Made by a program: the position numbers and the translations under genes
Shown here: positions 1 to 7,583 of the stretch, piece after piece
How the letters are laid out: each line of letters starts with the position of its first letter
Numbering within the stretch: the first letter of the stretch is position 1
Notes under the pieces: generated by a model
The model's input: the letters and a program-made list of their open reading frames with translations, nothing else
Database searches by the model: none
Told to the model about the DNA's origin: nothing
Origin: Peribacillus frigoritolerans
GTDB lineage: Bacteria; Bacillota; Bacilli; Bacillales; Bacillaceae
Length of the DNA stretch: 64,000 bases
NCBI RefSeq assembly: GCF_004358755.1
Contig: NZ_SMZY01000003.1
Coordinates: forward strand, 62,001-126,000
Reading direction: 5' to 3'

Positions 1-1
1 A

Positions 2-781
2 ATGGGTGTGGCTAAGCTATTAAATGTTGAACATCACCGGGTACGGATTGATTTTGCAGGCTTAAATCATATGGTATACGGACTTGATGTCTATTTAGAC
101 GGCATCAGTGTTAAGCAGAAAGTGATAGATCTGATTACAGATCCCGGGCAATCCGTCACCATGCAGAATATTGTGGCGCTCGGATGGGAGCCTGAATTTT
201 TAAAAGCTCTGAACGTATTCCCGTGTCCTTACCATCAGTATTATTACAAAACGAGGGAAATGGTTGAAAAAGAGATAAAAAGTGCCGAAACCACAGGCAC
301 TCGTGCAGAAGTGGTAAAAAAGCTGGAGGATGAGCTGTTTGAACTCTATCAAGATGAGGAGCTTTCAATCAAGCCCCCGCAGCTGGAAAAACGAGGCGGT
401 GCCTATTACAGTGATGCTGCTGTTAGGCTGATTCACTCCATCTATACAGACAGACGGGACATTCAGCCCGTAAATACAATGAATAATGGAGCGATTGCCA
501 GTCTTCCCCATGATTCTGCGATTGAAATCAGCTCTGTTATTACAAAGGATGGTCCTAAACCGCTTGCCATCGGTGATTTGCCTGTTGCTGTGCGCGGTCT
601 TGTCCAGCAAATCAAATCGTTTGAACGTGTAGCAGCAGAGGCAGCCGTTACTGGAGATTACAGCACAGCTTTGCTCGCAATGACGATTAATCCTCTAGTA
701 GCATCCGATGCTACTGGAAAAAAAATACTTGATGAGATGCTTGAAGCTCATAAGGAACATCTTCCCCAATTTTTCAAATGA
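2..781 (+). CDS. licH: 6-phospho-beta-glucosidase (GH4), C-terminal part; 5' end outside the window
   Basis: This is the last ~259 residues of a family 4 glycosidase, which hydrolyses phosphorylated beta-glucosides delivered by a PTS, using NAD+ and a divalent metal. GH4 enzymes are usually about 440 residues, so roughly 180 residues lie upstream of the window and the Met at position 2 is internal. Recognisable family stretches are AGLNHMVYGLDVYLDG near the left edge, GGAYYSDAAVRLIHSI in the middle and NNGAIASLPHDSAIEI followed by TINPLVASD near the C-terminus. In B. subtilis licH closes the licBCAH operon. The terminator just after the stop agrees with a last gene of an operon. The family is clear; licH versus a celF-type paralogue is inferred. 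Confidence 0.85.
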   Translation: MGVAKLLNVEHHRVRIDFAGLNHMVYGLDVYLDGISVKQKVIDLITDPGQSVTMQNIVALGWEPEFLKALNVFPCPYHQYYYKTREMVEKEIKSAETTGTRAEVVKKLEDELFELYQDEELSIKPPQLEKRGGAYYSDAAVRLIHSIYTDRRDIQPVNTMNNGAIASLPHDSAIEISSVITKDGPKPLAIGDLPVAVRGLVQQIKSFERVAAEAAVTGDYSTALLAMTINPLVASDATGKKILDEMLEAHKEHLPQFFK

Positions 782-784
782 AAG

Positions 785-816
785 AGAACCGGCCAGCAAC
801 CTTGGCCGGTTCTTTA
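785..816 (+). terminator. Rho-independent terminator after the GH4 gene
   Basis: A 10-bp perfect stem (AGAACCGGCC with GGCCGGTTCT) starts four bases after the stop and is followed by T-rich sequence. It also lies downstream of the convergent minus-strand gene and could act on both strands. Confidence 0.85.
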
Positions 817-822
817 ATTATT

Positions 823-1290
823 CTAATCAAATGTAAATCCCTTCTGAAACCAAACGTAAAAAATCCGGATAATCACCAAGATCATAAAATTAACCAGAAA
901 AGTCAACAGCCAGCTGTACCTGGTATACTCCATCAAATCTGTATATTCAGCAAGCAGCCACGCTGATAACTGAATGCCGAATGCGGATAAAGAAAAATAA
1001 AGAAATTTGCGCCAAAAACCCTTCTTAGGAAAACCAAGAATAAACAAGACTCCGATGGCCGGATAAAAAAGATAATACAGGGTGAAGCTCATTTTTGTAG
1101 CATCTGGAAATTCCCTGAAAGGAAATTTCATTCTTCCCGACAGTGTTTGAATATAAACAAACAGCCAGCCAACCGATTGTGAAAATAAAAGGACAATTTG
1201 CGCATCTCGCCGTTTGTTTTTTGGGATTTTCCACATAAGCAATAAAATGGCCAATCCCCAAAGTGAAAGTAGAACAAGGATCTCACGCAT
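823..1290 (-). CDS. CBO0543-type small membrane protein (second of a tandem pair)
   Basis: A protein of ~155 residues with four to five predicted membrane segments and the pattern of the uncharacterised CBO0543 family: an N-terminal helix followed by KIPKNKRRDA, a central FTLYYLFYPAIGVLF helix, and a C-terminal segment ending YVWFQKG. The ATG at 1290 has AAGGG eight bases upstream; a GTG three codons earlier is less well placed. It overlaps the end of the upstream gene by 8 bases (ATGCGTGA), so the two are translationally coupled. Function is unknown. Confidence 0.75.
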   Translation of the reverse strand: MREILVLLSLWGLAILLLMWKIPKNKRRDAQIVLLFSQSVGWLFVYIQTLSGRMKFPFREFPDATKMSFTLYYLFYPAIGVLFILGFPKKGFWRKFLYFSLSAFGIQLSAWLLAEYTDLMEYTRYSWLLTFLVNFMILVIIRIFYVWFQKGFTFD

Positions 1291-1774
1291 GATTTTCACC
1301 CTTTAGTCCTTTTTTAAACCACATGAAATATTGATGATTCACCATCAGGGCAAGCATCACTGAGAAGAATGTCCAGTACCATTTCCATTCATCATATACC
1401 ACAGAATCTGTGTACTTTTCAAGAATGACTTCAGCAAAAGTAAAAACCCCAGAGAAGACGATTGCATAGAGCCACTTACTATAAATTTTTTTGGATGACG
1501 GATAATAAAGACTAAACAAAATGGCCAGTACCGGGAACAAAAAAAACTCAAAGGTAAAGCTCGATTCATTTACCTGATTCTCCTTGCTGAAAAGTTGAAC
1601 AGGATAATAAATCCATCCCTTTTCGACGACAAATAAACCGGCTGCCCATGTCAGTGAACTCATTGAAAGAAAGGGCACCCAGGCTTCTCTGGCCCTCTCT
1701 TTCGGGACGGATTTCCAGATTAATAAAATACTGAGCACAATCGCACCTGCTATAATCCATCTTTCTATGATCAT
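1283..1774 (-). CDS. CBO0543-type small membrane protein (first of a tandem pair)
   Basis: A paralogue of the next gene, sharing length, helix spacing and landmark residues: WKSVPKERAREAWVPFL after helix 1, FTFEFFLFPVLAILF in the middle and YFMWFKKGLKG at the end. About five membrane segments are visible. Starts at 1795, 1789 and 1774 are possible. 1774 is preferred because of a weak GGGAAAAG upstream, but this is uncertain. The pair probably arose by tandem duplication. The role is unknown; in Bacillaceae such proteins often occur in runs. Confidence 0.7.
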   Translation of the reverse strand: MIIERWIIAGAIVLSILLIWKSVPKERAREAWVPFLSMSSLTWAAGLFVVEKGWIYYPVQLFSKENQVNESSFTFEFFLFPVLAILFSLYYPSSKKIYSKWLYAIVFSGVFTFAEVILEKYTDSVVYDEWKWYWTFFSVMLALMVNHQYFMWFKKGLKGENHA

Positions 1775-1912
1775 AATTTCTTTTCCCATTTCCATTTTTT
1801 TATTACTATCGGTTCAAATACAGAAAATTATGTGAGAGGGAATAGGATGTTGGATTTTTTTATGATAAAGTGATTGTACATAGGTCATATCTTTTATATG
1901 GGAGAGACGTTC

Positions 1913-2743
1913 ATGAAAACAAAGGCGCTCCATGATTTCTTAAGGGAACAATCAGAGAAGATGACAGCCCGCTGGCTGGAATCCAGAACACACGAACCCG
2001 TGTCCGTCTATTCGATAGATGCTCCAGAAGATGTAATAGAAGAAATTCGGGAGCAAAATCAGCATTTCATTGATACAATCGTCAATCTTCTGGAAGATCC
2101 ATCAGCAGATCGCGTCAGCAGCTGGGCACAGGAAATTGCAACAAAGCGGGCAATGTCTGAAACACCTCTTTACCGTTCGATTCAGCAATTCAGACGATTT
2201 AGGGTGATCTTTTGGGATACCGTTGAATCCTATATCTCCATTCATAAAGATGAAATTACTTCAGAGGATATTCTTCATTGGAGCAAAAACATCCACTCTG
2301 CTTTTGATCATGCAATCGAACTCTTTACCCGCTACTATCATCAGGTGTCAGAAGCAAGAATGGAAGCACATAAAACCATGATCTATAAATTAACAACCCC
2401 CATCATTCCCATTTCAGATGAAATAGGCATACTGCCGATCGTTGGCGATATTGATACCCACAGGGCCATGCTTATTTCAGAGAGCGCCATTAAAAAAGCC
2501 GAGCAGCTGAATTTAAGCCATATTGTAATAGATATGTCCGGCGTTCTACTAATAGATACAATGGTTGCGGGCCAGCTATTTAAAATGATTCAAATGATGA
2601 ATTTACTTGGCATCGAAGTCACGATAACAGGCATTCGTCCAGAAATCGCGCAAACCTCAATCCAGCTCGGAATCGACTTCGGAAACCTTGGTACCTTCGG
2701 GCAGCTTAAACACGCATTAAAGTTTTTATATAAAGAGAATTAA
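1913..2743 (+). CDS. RsbR-type stressosome protein with C-terminal STAS domain
   Basis: This ~276-residue protein has the RsbR paralogue architecture. The N-terminal half (~residues 1-150) is helical and globin-like, with FHSAF/YHQVSEARMEAHK at the junction, and the C-terminal STAS domain begins at TTPIIPISDEIGILPIVGDID. The STAS core SHIVIDMSGVLLIDTMVAGQL carries the D-S/T motif region phosphorylated by RsbT in RsbRA; here the residue is Thr (DTMVAG). Such proteins form stressosomes with RsbS and RsbT and feed into sigma-B. ATG 1913 has GGAGAG six bases upstream, while an in-frame TTG at 1874 lacks a site. The partner genes are not in the window. Confidence 0.88.
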   Translation: MKTKALHDFLREQSEKMTARWLESRTHEPVSVYSIDAPEDVIEEIREQNQHFIDTIVNLLEDPSADRVSSWAQEIATKRAMSETPLYRSIQQFRRFRVIFWDTVESYISIHKDEITSEDILHWSKNIHSAFDHAIELFTRYYHQVSEARMEAHKTMIYKLTTPIIPISDEIGILPIVGDIDTHRAMLISESAIKKAEQLNLSHIVIDMSGVLLIDTMVAGQLFKMIQMMNLLGIEVTITGIRPEIAQTSIQLGIDFGNLGTFGQLKHALKFLYKEN

Positions 2744-2787
2744 AAAAGACGTGCAGCACGTAACGGGTTCTGTTTTGAAGTACAAAC
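2742..2787 (+). repeat. Left terminal inverted repeat of the accessory island
   Basis: This ~46-bp block matches, in inverted orientation, positions 12673-12719. Shared segments are AAAAAAGACGTGC, then TAACGGGTTCTGTTTT, then GAGTAC/GAAGTAC with AAAC. The copies differ mainly by a 4-6 base insert, AGCACG here versus TGCA at the right end. It begins inside the stop codon of the RsbR-type gene and contains a tight ACGTGC-A-GCACGT hairpin. Confidence 0.85.
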
Positions 2788-2850
2788 TTCTAATAAACAA
2801 ACAAAATGGTAGAGTTATTTGTAGCAGAAAAAACAATTATATTTGCATTA

Positions 2851-2888
2851 AAAATGGTCATTGGCTGATGTGCCTCTGACCATTTTTT
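2851..2888 (+). terminator. Terminator downstream of the RsbR-type gene
   Basis: A 10-bp stem (AAAATGGTCA with TGACCATTTT) with a 16-base loop and a T run. It lies just inside the left terminal inverted repeat and probably ends the RsbR-type transcript. Confidence 0.8.
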
Positions 2889-2896
2889 TATGGCAA

Positions 2897-2928
2897 TTCT
2901 TCAATTAAAGCCCCCGATTGTTGAAGAA
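2897..2928 (+). repeat. 32-bp palindromic site (leftmost copy)
   Basis: Arms TTCTTCAA and TTGAAGAA are perfectly complementary, and the 16-base middle is TTAAAG, CCCCC, GATTG. The left spacer is of the TTAAAG class and the right spacer of the GATTG class, so this is a mixed (hybrid) site. Confidence 0.85.
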
Positions 2929-2948
2929 GTATTATTACTAAAGGGAGA

Positions 2949-3251
2949 TTATAGAAGTATTTCTTCAGTCAATATCCCAATAAATATGGTGGCTAAAATA
3001 ACAGCTATCGTAGAAAATGAAATTTTATATATTAATTTAACAGGTCTTAAATGTTTTTTGATCTTATCATATACGTTTACACTAGGTATTATAATAAGTA
3101 CAAGTATAAATATTGCTGTTAAATCAACATAAGTAAACGGTTTACCAATATATTCGTCTGCAAAAAAACTAACAGCTATTATTATGGTAAATAGAATGAA
3201 TTGAAGTGTAAAATACTTTATGTTGTTCAATATTGATGTGCCCCATTCCAT
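2949..3251 (-). CDS. Small membrane protein, unknown
   Basis: A 100-residue protein with three clear hydrophobic helices (around residues 13-28, 42-57 and 75-95) and a basic KIKKHLRP loop between helices 2 and 3, suggesting a cytoplasmic loop. The ATG at 3251 lacks a good ribosome binding site. A TTG at codon 8 has GGGG about ten bases upstream and is a possible alternative start. The gene is flanked by palindromic sites at 2897-2928 and 3326-3357, so it is the leftmost cassette. No family recognised. Confidence 0.55.
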   Translation of the reverse strand: MEWGTSILNNIKYFTLQFILFTIIIAVSFFADEYIGKPFTYVDLTAIFILVLIIIPSVNVYDKIKKHLRPVKLIYKISFSTIAVILATIFIGILTEEILL

Positions 3252-3325
3252 ATAACAATTACATAAAATATAAAAGACTAGAGAAATAATTGTAACTTCC
3301 CTACATTCTTTGGTAAAGGACGATT

Positions 3326-3357
3326 TTCCTCTACAATCGCCCCCGATTCTTAAATAA
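3326..3357 (+). repeat. 32-bp palindromic site
   Basis: Left arm TTCCTCTA, spacer CAATCG, core CCCCC, spacer GATTC, right arm TTAAATAA. The inner dyad CAATCG/CGATT is matched; the outer arms have drifted. Confidence 0.75.
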
Positions 3358-3400
3358 GGAAGGAACTAAGTAAATTTTTTTTAGATCATAAGGAAATTAC

Positions 3401-3565
3401 TCATTTTTCGGCTCTAACCTTTTGAATCAGCTTTGCTATAAATAAAGTTATGAAAAATGTTCCTAGATAAAGAGCTACTCTTTCCCACCTATCTAATCCT
3501 TCACTCATAAAAGTCATCACAGTTGCTGTTACTGCTGCTGCTATAAGTAGTTGACCTATATTCAT
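3401..3565 (-). CDS. 54-residue single-cassette membrane protein, unknown
   Basis: The chosen ATG at 3565 has AAGGAG eight bases upstream. In-frame codons further upstream run into the neighbouring palindromic site and are unlikely to be coding. The product starts MNIGQLLIAAAVTATVMTF (helix 1), continues EGLDRWERVALYLGTFFITL (helix 2) and ends with a basic KLIQKVRAEK tail. Two membrane segments are predicted. No family is recognised. It is read in the same direction as its neighbours and flanked by 32-bp sites. Confidence 0.6.
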   Translation of the reverse strand: MNIGQLLIAAAVTATVMTFMSEGLDRWERVALYLGTFFITLFIAKLIQKVRAEK

Positions 3566-3576
3566 TATTCTTCTCC

Positions 3577-3608
3577 TTCTTAAAGAATTGCCCCCTTTAA
3601 TGGAATAA
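3577..3608 (+). repeat. 32-bp palindromic site overlapping the end of the next gene
   Basis: Left arm TTCTTAAA, spacer GAATTG, core CCCCC, spacer TTTAA, right arm TGGAATAA. The minus-strand gene ending at 3597 uses this site for its last codons and stop. Confidence 0.8.
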
Positions 3609-3779
3609 CCTAAAAGCAAATGCGATTGCATAAAGCGGTACTCCGACAATTAATATTCCAGCTAAAAGGTAACATATACTTTTGAAAATAAACTTAATGA
3701 AATCATAGATTGCACCAGACAAATCATCAATAAACTTGTTCACATTCACACCCACCAACTCTATTTTTTCATATGTCAT
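3597..3779 (-). CDS. 60-residue membrane protein whose C-terminus is encoded by a repeat
   Basis: A small protein with an amphipathic N-terminal region (NVNKFIDDLSGAIYDFIKF) and one strong helix (SICYLLAGILIVGVPLYAIAF). The ATG at 3779 is preferred; GGGAAGG lies upstream with long spacing, and a TTG at 3791 is the alternative. The last residues (LFH) and the TAA lie inside the palindromic site at 3577-3608. No homologue recognised. Confidence 0.55.
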   Translation of the reverse strand: MTYEKIELVGVNVNKFIDDLSGAIYDFIKFIFKSICYLLAGILIVGVPLYAIAFAFRLFH

Positions 3780-3780
3780 A

Positions 3781-3812
3781 TTGTTCAGCAATCCTTCCCT
3801 TTACTTCCATTC
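3781..3812 (+). repeat. 32-bp palindromic site, diverged
   Basis: Left arm TTGTTCAG, spacer CAATCC, core TTCCC, spacer TTTAC, right arm TTCCATTC. A second degenerate copy appears to overlap it, ending CTGAATAA near 3831. Confidence 0.55.
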
Positions 3813-3870
3813 ACCCTCAATTGCTGAATAAAAAAAGCCACCTAATTATGGGGACTTTTGCATTTCTTAC

Positions 3871-4383
3871 TTAATACTCCATTGAATCGGCTGTTTTAAC
3901 TACATCTTCAATCGTGTATTCCTTCTCAATTTTGTCCGATTTTATCAGCATAATTGAATAATATAAACCGTCTTTTTTCCATCGAATTTGTTTGGTATTT
4001 TTATTATCACTTTCAATTAATGCCTTAGTGCCGTTCTTTAATTTAACAGTCTTGAATTGTTTATCATCAGAAGACCAAGATGTATTTTTATTGTGATGAG
4101 TGGTGATATGAAGATTAACGCCAACTCCGTCACCATATATAAACTCCGTATGAACAATATCTCCCTTCGGATCTTCAGGAGGATCTCCTGCGTAGGTTAA
4201 AACAACATTTTTGGGTTTAAACGGCAATTCACTAGGAGCTCCTAATTTTTCTTGAACACTTTCAGAAAGCTGATCAGCAACTTCTTTTACTTTTGGGTAT
4301 TCATCTTTTAATTGTTCAACAGCACCATTACCATTACACGCTGTTAGGAAAAGGATTAAAATTGTAGTAACAATTTTTTTCAT
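3871..4383 (-). CDS. Secreted lipoprotein, DUF4367-like C-terminus
   Basis: 170 residues with a typical lipoprotein signal: basic start MKKIV, hydrophobic stretch and lipobox LTAC at residue ~16, so it is probably lipidated and anchored outside the membrane. The C-terminal region (RWKKDGLYYSIML, ending VVKTADSMEY) resembles the DUF4367 pattern of Bacillus extracytoplasmic proteins; this is a judgement from pattern, not a search. An AAGGAGG site lies about nine bases before the ATG. It is a self-contained cassette between clusters of 32-bp sites. Confidence 0.75.
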   Translation of the reverse strand: MKKIVTTILILFLTACNGNGAVEQLKDEYPKVKEVADQLSESVQEKLGAPSELPFKPKNVVLTYAGDPPEDPKGDIVHTEFIYGDGVGVNLHITTHHNKNTSWSSDDKQFKTVKLKNGTKALIESDNKNTKQIRWKKDGLYYSIMLIKSDKIEKEYTIEDVVKTADSMEY

Positions 4384-4448
4384 TTAATGAAGACCTCCTT
4401 TTTTCTATATTTTACCATACAAAACTGAACCTGCCAGATCAATTAACC

Positions 4449-4568
4449 TTATTCCATTATCTGGACCTTATGTAGAAGAATTTTTGAATCAGCTTATTCC
4501 GTTAAACTGCCCTTTACTTGAATAAAAGTCGGCTGCTTGTTCAGCAAACGCCTCCGTTAGCGAAAATC
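4449..4568 (+). repeat. Three 32-bp palindromic sites (4449-4480, 4494-4525, 4537-4568)
   Basis: Copy 1: arms TTATTCCA and TAGAAGAA, core GGACC. Copy 2: arms TTATTCCG and TTGAATAA, spacers TTAAAC and TTTAC, core TGCCC. Copy 3: arms TTGTTCAG and CGAAAATC, core CCTCC. Start-to-start spacings are 45 and 43 bases. Confidence 0.65.
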
Positions 4569-4585
4569 AACAGTAGGTGTTCACT

Positions 4586-4762
4586 CTAATCCAAATTAAA
4601 CAATTCCGAAATGATTTCAGCACTCCCTGGAGAAAACATAAATATTGAGAACGCAGTACATAAAAGTCCTACAATTATCAAGCTGATTTTTTTATTCCCA
4701 CGTAGCCCTTTAACAACTAAAAATATTCCTACAAACAATATTAAGAAATACCAAAAGCCCAT
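4586..4762 (-). CDS. 58-residue two-helix membrane protein, unknown
   Basis: Starts MGFWYFLILFVGIFLVVKGL (helix 1), continues with a basic RGNKK turn and a second helix LIIVGLLCTAFSIFMF, and ends with an acidic tail. The ATG at 4762 has GAGGG about nine bases upstream, while the GTG at 4771 is too close to that site. It is a cassette flanked by 32-bp sites. No function can be assigned. Confidence 0.6.
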   Translation of the reverse strand: MGFWYFLILFVGIFLVVKGLRGNKKISLIIVGLLCTAFSIFMFSPGSAEIISELFNLD

Positions 4763-4801
4763 AAATCTCACCCCTCAATAAAATGATGTTACCTTTCACT
4801 C

Positions 4802-4927
4802 TTGTTCAACTAACCTGCCCGATTGCTTAATACCAATTATTTCAAAATCAGGTGATGAACTCAACATTTTTATTTCACTAAAAAGGACACTTACCTTATT
4901 ACAGATAAGTGCCCGATTATTGAAGAT
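4802..4927 (+). repeat. Long-form pair of 32-bp sites (4802-4833 and 4896-4927)
   Basis: Two sites 94 bases apart start-to-start. The left has arm TTGTTCAA, core TGCCC and spacer GATTG. The right has arms TTATTACA and TTGAAGAT with core TGCCC. The whole ~126-bp block, including the non-palindromic middle, recurs with high similarity at 7956-8080. The pair with its linker is therefore a duplicated unit. Confidence 0.85.
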
Positions 4928-4941
4928 CACTATACCTTAGT

Positions 4942-5520
4942 TTAGTTCAACAAGGCTTTTATTTTCTCTCTCAATTTTTCAATTTCTTCAATCATAAGTT
5001 TTGGATATTCTTTTGGTGTTGTTTCTCTTATCTCTTTTTCCTCAAACACCTTATAATCGATCAATGTTTTCCAAAAGTGTTCTGCTCCATCTAAAATGGC
5101 TACTAAGAACTCTTTTTCTGGCAATACAGCTGTGGCATAAACCTCAACAGCTTTCCATTCATCCATGATAGTGAATTCCAATAAATTGCTGTCTATGGAA
5201 TTCAATTTCATTAAGATTGGGTCTATACCGTACATGATCTCTACCTTCTTCTCCTCTAAATAATGATCCATCGCAACCATATAACTAGCTTCCCATAAAT
5301 CTAAACCACTTGGAGCATCAATTCCTACCACAATCTGATTCTTGTATTTAATCGTAATAAGCATTTGAATATGTTCAGGAGTGAATTTCCTATGGTCAAT
5401 ATATTCTCTTAATTTTAAAGAGTCATCTAAGGATACATACTTCGCTTCAGGATTTTTTGAATAAAAAGGGTCAGTATTATCATAACTATGTGACCCTAAG
5501 AAAGTCTTTATTTCAAACAT
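4942..5520 (-). CDS. Hypothetical soluble protein, 192 residues
   Basis: A soluble, acidic protein without signal peptide or membrane helix. AAGGAG lies about seven bases before the ATG. Landmarks are SLDDSLKLREYIDHRKFTP, IVVGIDAPSGLDLWEASYM, and a charged helical C-terminus with MIEEIEKLREKIKALLN. I do not recognise a family. It occupies its own cassette between paired sites at 4802-4927 and 5574-5651. Confidence 0.65.
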   Translation of the reverse strand: MFEIKTFLGSHSYDNTDPFYSKNPEAKYVSLDDSLKLREYIDHRKFTPEHIQMLITIKYKNQIVVGIDAPSGLDLWEASYMVAMDHYLEEKKVEIMYGIDPILMKLNSIDSNLLEFTIMDEWKAVEVYATAVLPEKEFLVAILDGAEHFWKTLIDYKVFEEKEIRETTPKEYPKLMIEEIEKLREKIKALLN

Positions 5521-5573
5521 AATTAAACTCCTTCAAGAACTATATACTCTTTATTTTAGCTTAACTTAACGGC

Positions 5574-5651
5574 TTATTAAATTATATGGCCCAATTCCTC
5601 AATAAGAAAAGGCGATCCACTTTGCAGCAATTGCCCCCGATTGTTGAAGAT
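5574..5651 (+). repeat. Pair of 32-bp sites (5574-5605 and 5620-5651)
   Basis: Left copy: arms TTATTAAA and CTCAATAA, core GGCCC. Right copy: spacers CAATTG and GATTG around CCCCC, right arm TTGAAGAT. Start-to-start spacing is 46 bases, as at 7261, 10119 and 11539. Confidence 0.8.
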
Positions 5652-5690
5652 CGATTATTCCATTGAAGGGAGTTCATCAGTTATTCCTGA

Positions 5691-6101
5691 TTAATGGTTT
5701 TCCTTTTTTTGAAGTGCTGCCAGCTTTTTATAATTCTTATCATAATTCTGGCGTTGAAGCAGATTATCCAGCCAATATTGTGCCTTTTGCTGCTCTCCAT
5801 TTTTGATAAACGTCTGGATTATCTTTTTAAAATTACCACTATATTTAAAGTTTTCATTTTTCATTAATTCCAATGCTTTATTATAACAATCTGATGCCTT
5901 TTGATATTCTTTTGAAGAGGAATATAACAGTCCGAGATAAATTAGACCACTTGATAATTCTTCCTTGCTAAAATTTTGCTCAGTGGCAAGGCTCATCACT
6001 TTTATAGCTTTCCTTTTTAAAAACAAAATTTCATATGTACCAGCTTTATATACATAATCCTTATACTTTTTAAGTGGTTTTATCAGAGAGAAGATTCCCA
6101 T
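5691..6101 (-). CDS. TPR-containing protein
   Basis: A 136-residue helical protein. Residues ~50-80 (LIYLGLLYSSSKEYQKASDCYNKALELM) carry the TPR spacing of G, Y and A residues, followed by a second, weaker repeat (KIIQTFIKNGEQQKAQYWLDNLLQ). TPRs mediate protein binding; no partner is evident. GGAGG is seven bases before the ATG. It is a cassette gene in the common minus orientation. Confidence 0.7.
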   Translation of the reverse strand: MGIFSLIKPLKKYKDYVYKAGTYEILFLKRKAIKVMSLATEQNFSKEELSSGLIYLGLLYSSSKEYQKASDCYNKALELMKNENFKYSGNFKKIIQTFIKNGEQQKAQYWLDNLLQRQNYDKNYKKLAALQKKENH

Positions 6102-6125
6102 AATTAATCCTCCAAGGGGGAAGTT

Positions 6126-6198
6126 TTCTAAAGCTACCTGCTCCGTTTGTTAAAAAGCGACTACTCTTATTGGACAATCGCCCCGGATTGTTGAATAG
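6126..6198 (+). repeat. Pair of 32-bp sites (6126-6157 and 6167-6198)
   Basis: Left copy diverged (arms TTCTAAAG and TTAAAAAG, core GCTCC). Right copy strong: arm TTATTGGA, spacer CAATCG, core CCCCG, spacer GATTG, arm TTGAATAG. Start-to-start spacing is 41 bases. Confidence 0.7.
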
Positions 6199-6203
6199 GC
6201 ACT

Positions 6204-6755
6204 CTATAATCCTCTATCTCTAATTATTTCAACAATCTGCTCAACTATCTTATCAGAGGGAAGTGTGCCATCTAGTATTATGTCGGAATTGGTTTTTATA
6301 TTAGTTTCCATTTCTAAGTAAGCTACTCTTCCATAATCCAGATAAAAATTTAAATCATTATGTATATCTGTAATACGAGTTTCATCGTAATCCCTAAGTA
6401 AACGCCTAGCCATTGCTACATCTAAAGGAGTGTCAATATAAATAGATAGATCAATAAATTTTTGCATTCTGGCATTCTTATATGAAAAAGGATAGTCAAG
6501 TAATATGAAAGAAGGAGCTTCATTAGAATTTATTAAAGAATTAATATCTGAGAGCATAGGTTCTAAATTCCATAGGTTGTAATCAGCTCCTTCTTTTACC
6601 CATTTAATTAAATCTTCTGGTGAATCTTCAAAGTCATAATCATCAAAGAACAATTCTTTTGAATTCTTCAATTTATGTCCTAATTTCTTTGTTATTGTAG
6701 TTTTTCCCCCACCAGATACAGCTGCAATTGATATGACTTTTGGTCTTATTGTCAT
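6204..6755 (-). CDS. Uridine-kinase-like P-loop ATPase
   Basis: 183 residues. Walker A ISIAAVSGGGKTT lies at the N-terminus, followed by FFDDYDFED (substrate-site aspartates), ILLDYPFSY as Walker B, and a lid-like ARRLLRDYDETR segment. This is the layout of the uridine kinase/phosphoribulokinase-type P-loop kinases. The substrate is unknown. ATG 6755 is preceded by AGGGGG; in-frame codons upstream to 6836 come from the flanking repeat and are not expected to be translated. It is a cassette gene adjacent to a Nudix cassette, but the two share no visible operon logic. Confidence 0.78.
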   Translation of the reverse strand: MTIRPKVISIAAVSGGGKTTITKKLGHKLKNSKELFFDDYDFEDSPEDLIKWVKEGADYNLWNLEPMLSDINSLINSNEAPSFILLDYPFSYKNARMQKFIDLSIYIDTPLDVAMARRLLRDYDETRITDIHNDLNFYLDYGRVAYLEMETNIKTNSDIILDGTLPSDKIVEQIVEIIRDRGL

Positions 6756-6781
6756 TATTAAAAACCCCCTAACTATTAGTA

Positions 6782-6870
6782 TTATTCTATATTCCTGCCT
6801 GTTAAAGTAATAAAATTCAACAAGAAGAGCATCCACTCTTCTTGAATTAAAGCCCCCTATAGTTGAATAA
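6782..6870 (+). repeat. Two 32-bp sites (6782-6813 and 6839-6870)
   Basis: Left copy: arms TTATTCTA and AGTAATAA, core TGCCT. Right copy: arms TTCTTGAA and TTGAATAA, spacers TTAAAG and TATAG around CCCCC. The right copy encodes the last eight codons and the stop of the minus-strand Nudix gene. Confidence 0.75.
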
Positions 6871-7254
6871 GGATTGCACCTTTAAAGCAACTTCATTCGG
6901 TCTAACATCAATAGACGATAAACTTTCTATATCTACCCACATTGGCAAATAAGTTTCTCTATCTCTATTTTCGTCAGTGTATTCTTCACCTTTCCCAGTA
7001 CCAAATGTTCCAGCAATAATTTGAGAAAGGAAAAAATATTGTGTTCCGTTAAATTTAACTTCTGAAATGCACTCGTTAACTTTGACTTCTACTCCTAATT
7101 CTTCAAAGGCTTCCCTTTTGGCAGCAGCTTCTGGTGTTTCTCCATTTTCCATTCCACCGCCAGGAAAAACATAATAAACGGAACCATCCCTTATTCTTTG
7201 AATTAGTACAACCTGTTTATTTTCTATTAATACTAGTGAGCTTCTATCTCTCAT
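6847..7254 (-). CDS. Nudix hydrolase
   Basis: 135 residues. The Nudix box is complete: GGGMENGETPEAAAKREAF followed by EELGV, with the REx2EE metal-binding glutamates. Such enzymes cleave nucleoside diphosphate-linked compounds; the substrate is not deducible. ATG 7254 has GGAGG five bases upstream; a GTG at 7266 overlaps that site and is rejected. The C-terminus (LFNYRGL) is encoded by the palindromic site at 6839-6870, so the repeat supplies coding sequence and stop. Confidence 0.88.
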   Translation of the reverse strand: MRDRSSLVLIENKQVVLIQRIRDGSVYYVFPGGGMENGETPEAAAKREAFEELGVEVKVNECISEVKFNGTQYFFLSQIIAGTFGTGKGEEYTDENRDRETYLPMWVDIESLSSIDVRPNEVALKVQSLFNYRGL

Positions 7255-7260
7255 AGCTGC

Positions 7261-7338
7261 CTCCACATTATCAAAAGCCTATTCCTCAATTAAAAGAGCG
7301 ATCACACTATGCAGCAATTGCCCCCGATTGTTTAATAA
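7261..7338 (+). repeat. Pair of 32-bp sites (7261-7292, weak, and 7307-7338)
   Basis: The right copy is clear: spacers CAATTG and GATTG around CCCCC, right arm TTTAATAA. The left copy is degenerate (right arm CTCAATTA) but sits at the recurring 46-base spacing. Confidence 0.65.
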
Positions 7339-7347
7339 GGGTAAGGG

Positions 7348-7536
7348 TTAGTCCTTATCCCTGATAATAAAATTGGCTAGAATTCCGCATACAATAATAG
7401 TCAATCCAGCAAAGATTCCAGCATATATTCTGTTGTCCCAGTCTATGTAAGAATTTGAGATAGTAATCACAGTGGCAGCAAAAAAGCCCATAAGAATTGC
7501 TTGAGGTATATTTAATTTCATTTTAAACGTTTCCAT
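7348..7536 (-). CDS. 62-residue two-helix membrane protein, unknown
   Basis: AAGGAG lies about seven bases before the ATG. Helix 1 is IPQAILMGFFAATVITI and helix 2 is IYAGIFAGLTIIVCGILA, with a charged RDKD end. Nothing identifies a family. The gene lies in its own cassette between sites at 7307-7338 and 7584-7614. Confidence 0.62.
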   Translation of the reverse strand: METFKMKLNIPQAILMGFFAATVITISNSYIDWDNRIYAGIFAGLTIIVCGILANFIIRDKD

Positions 7537-7583
7537 TGAAAACTCCTTTTTGGCCCGTAGAATTTTCTAAACGATAATATTTG

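Noticed and set aside
2890-3132. Plus-strand open frame of 80 codons across the first palindromic site
   Set aside because: It starts inside a terminator/repeat, has no ribosome binding site, and is antisense to a better minus-strand membrane-protein gene.
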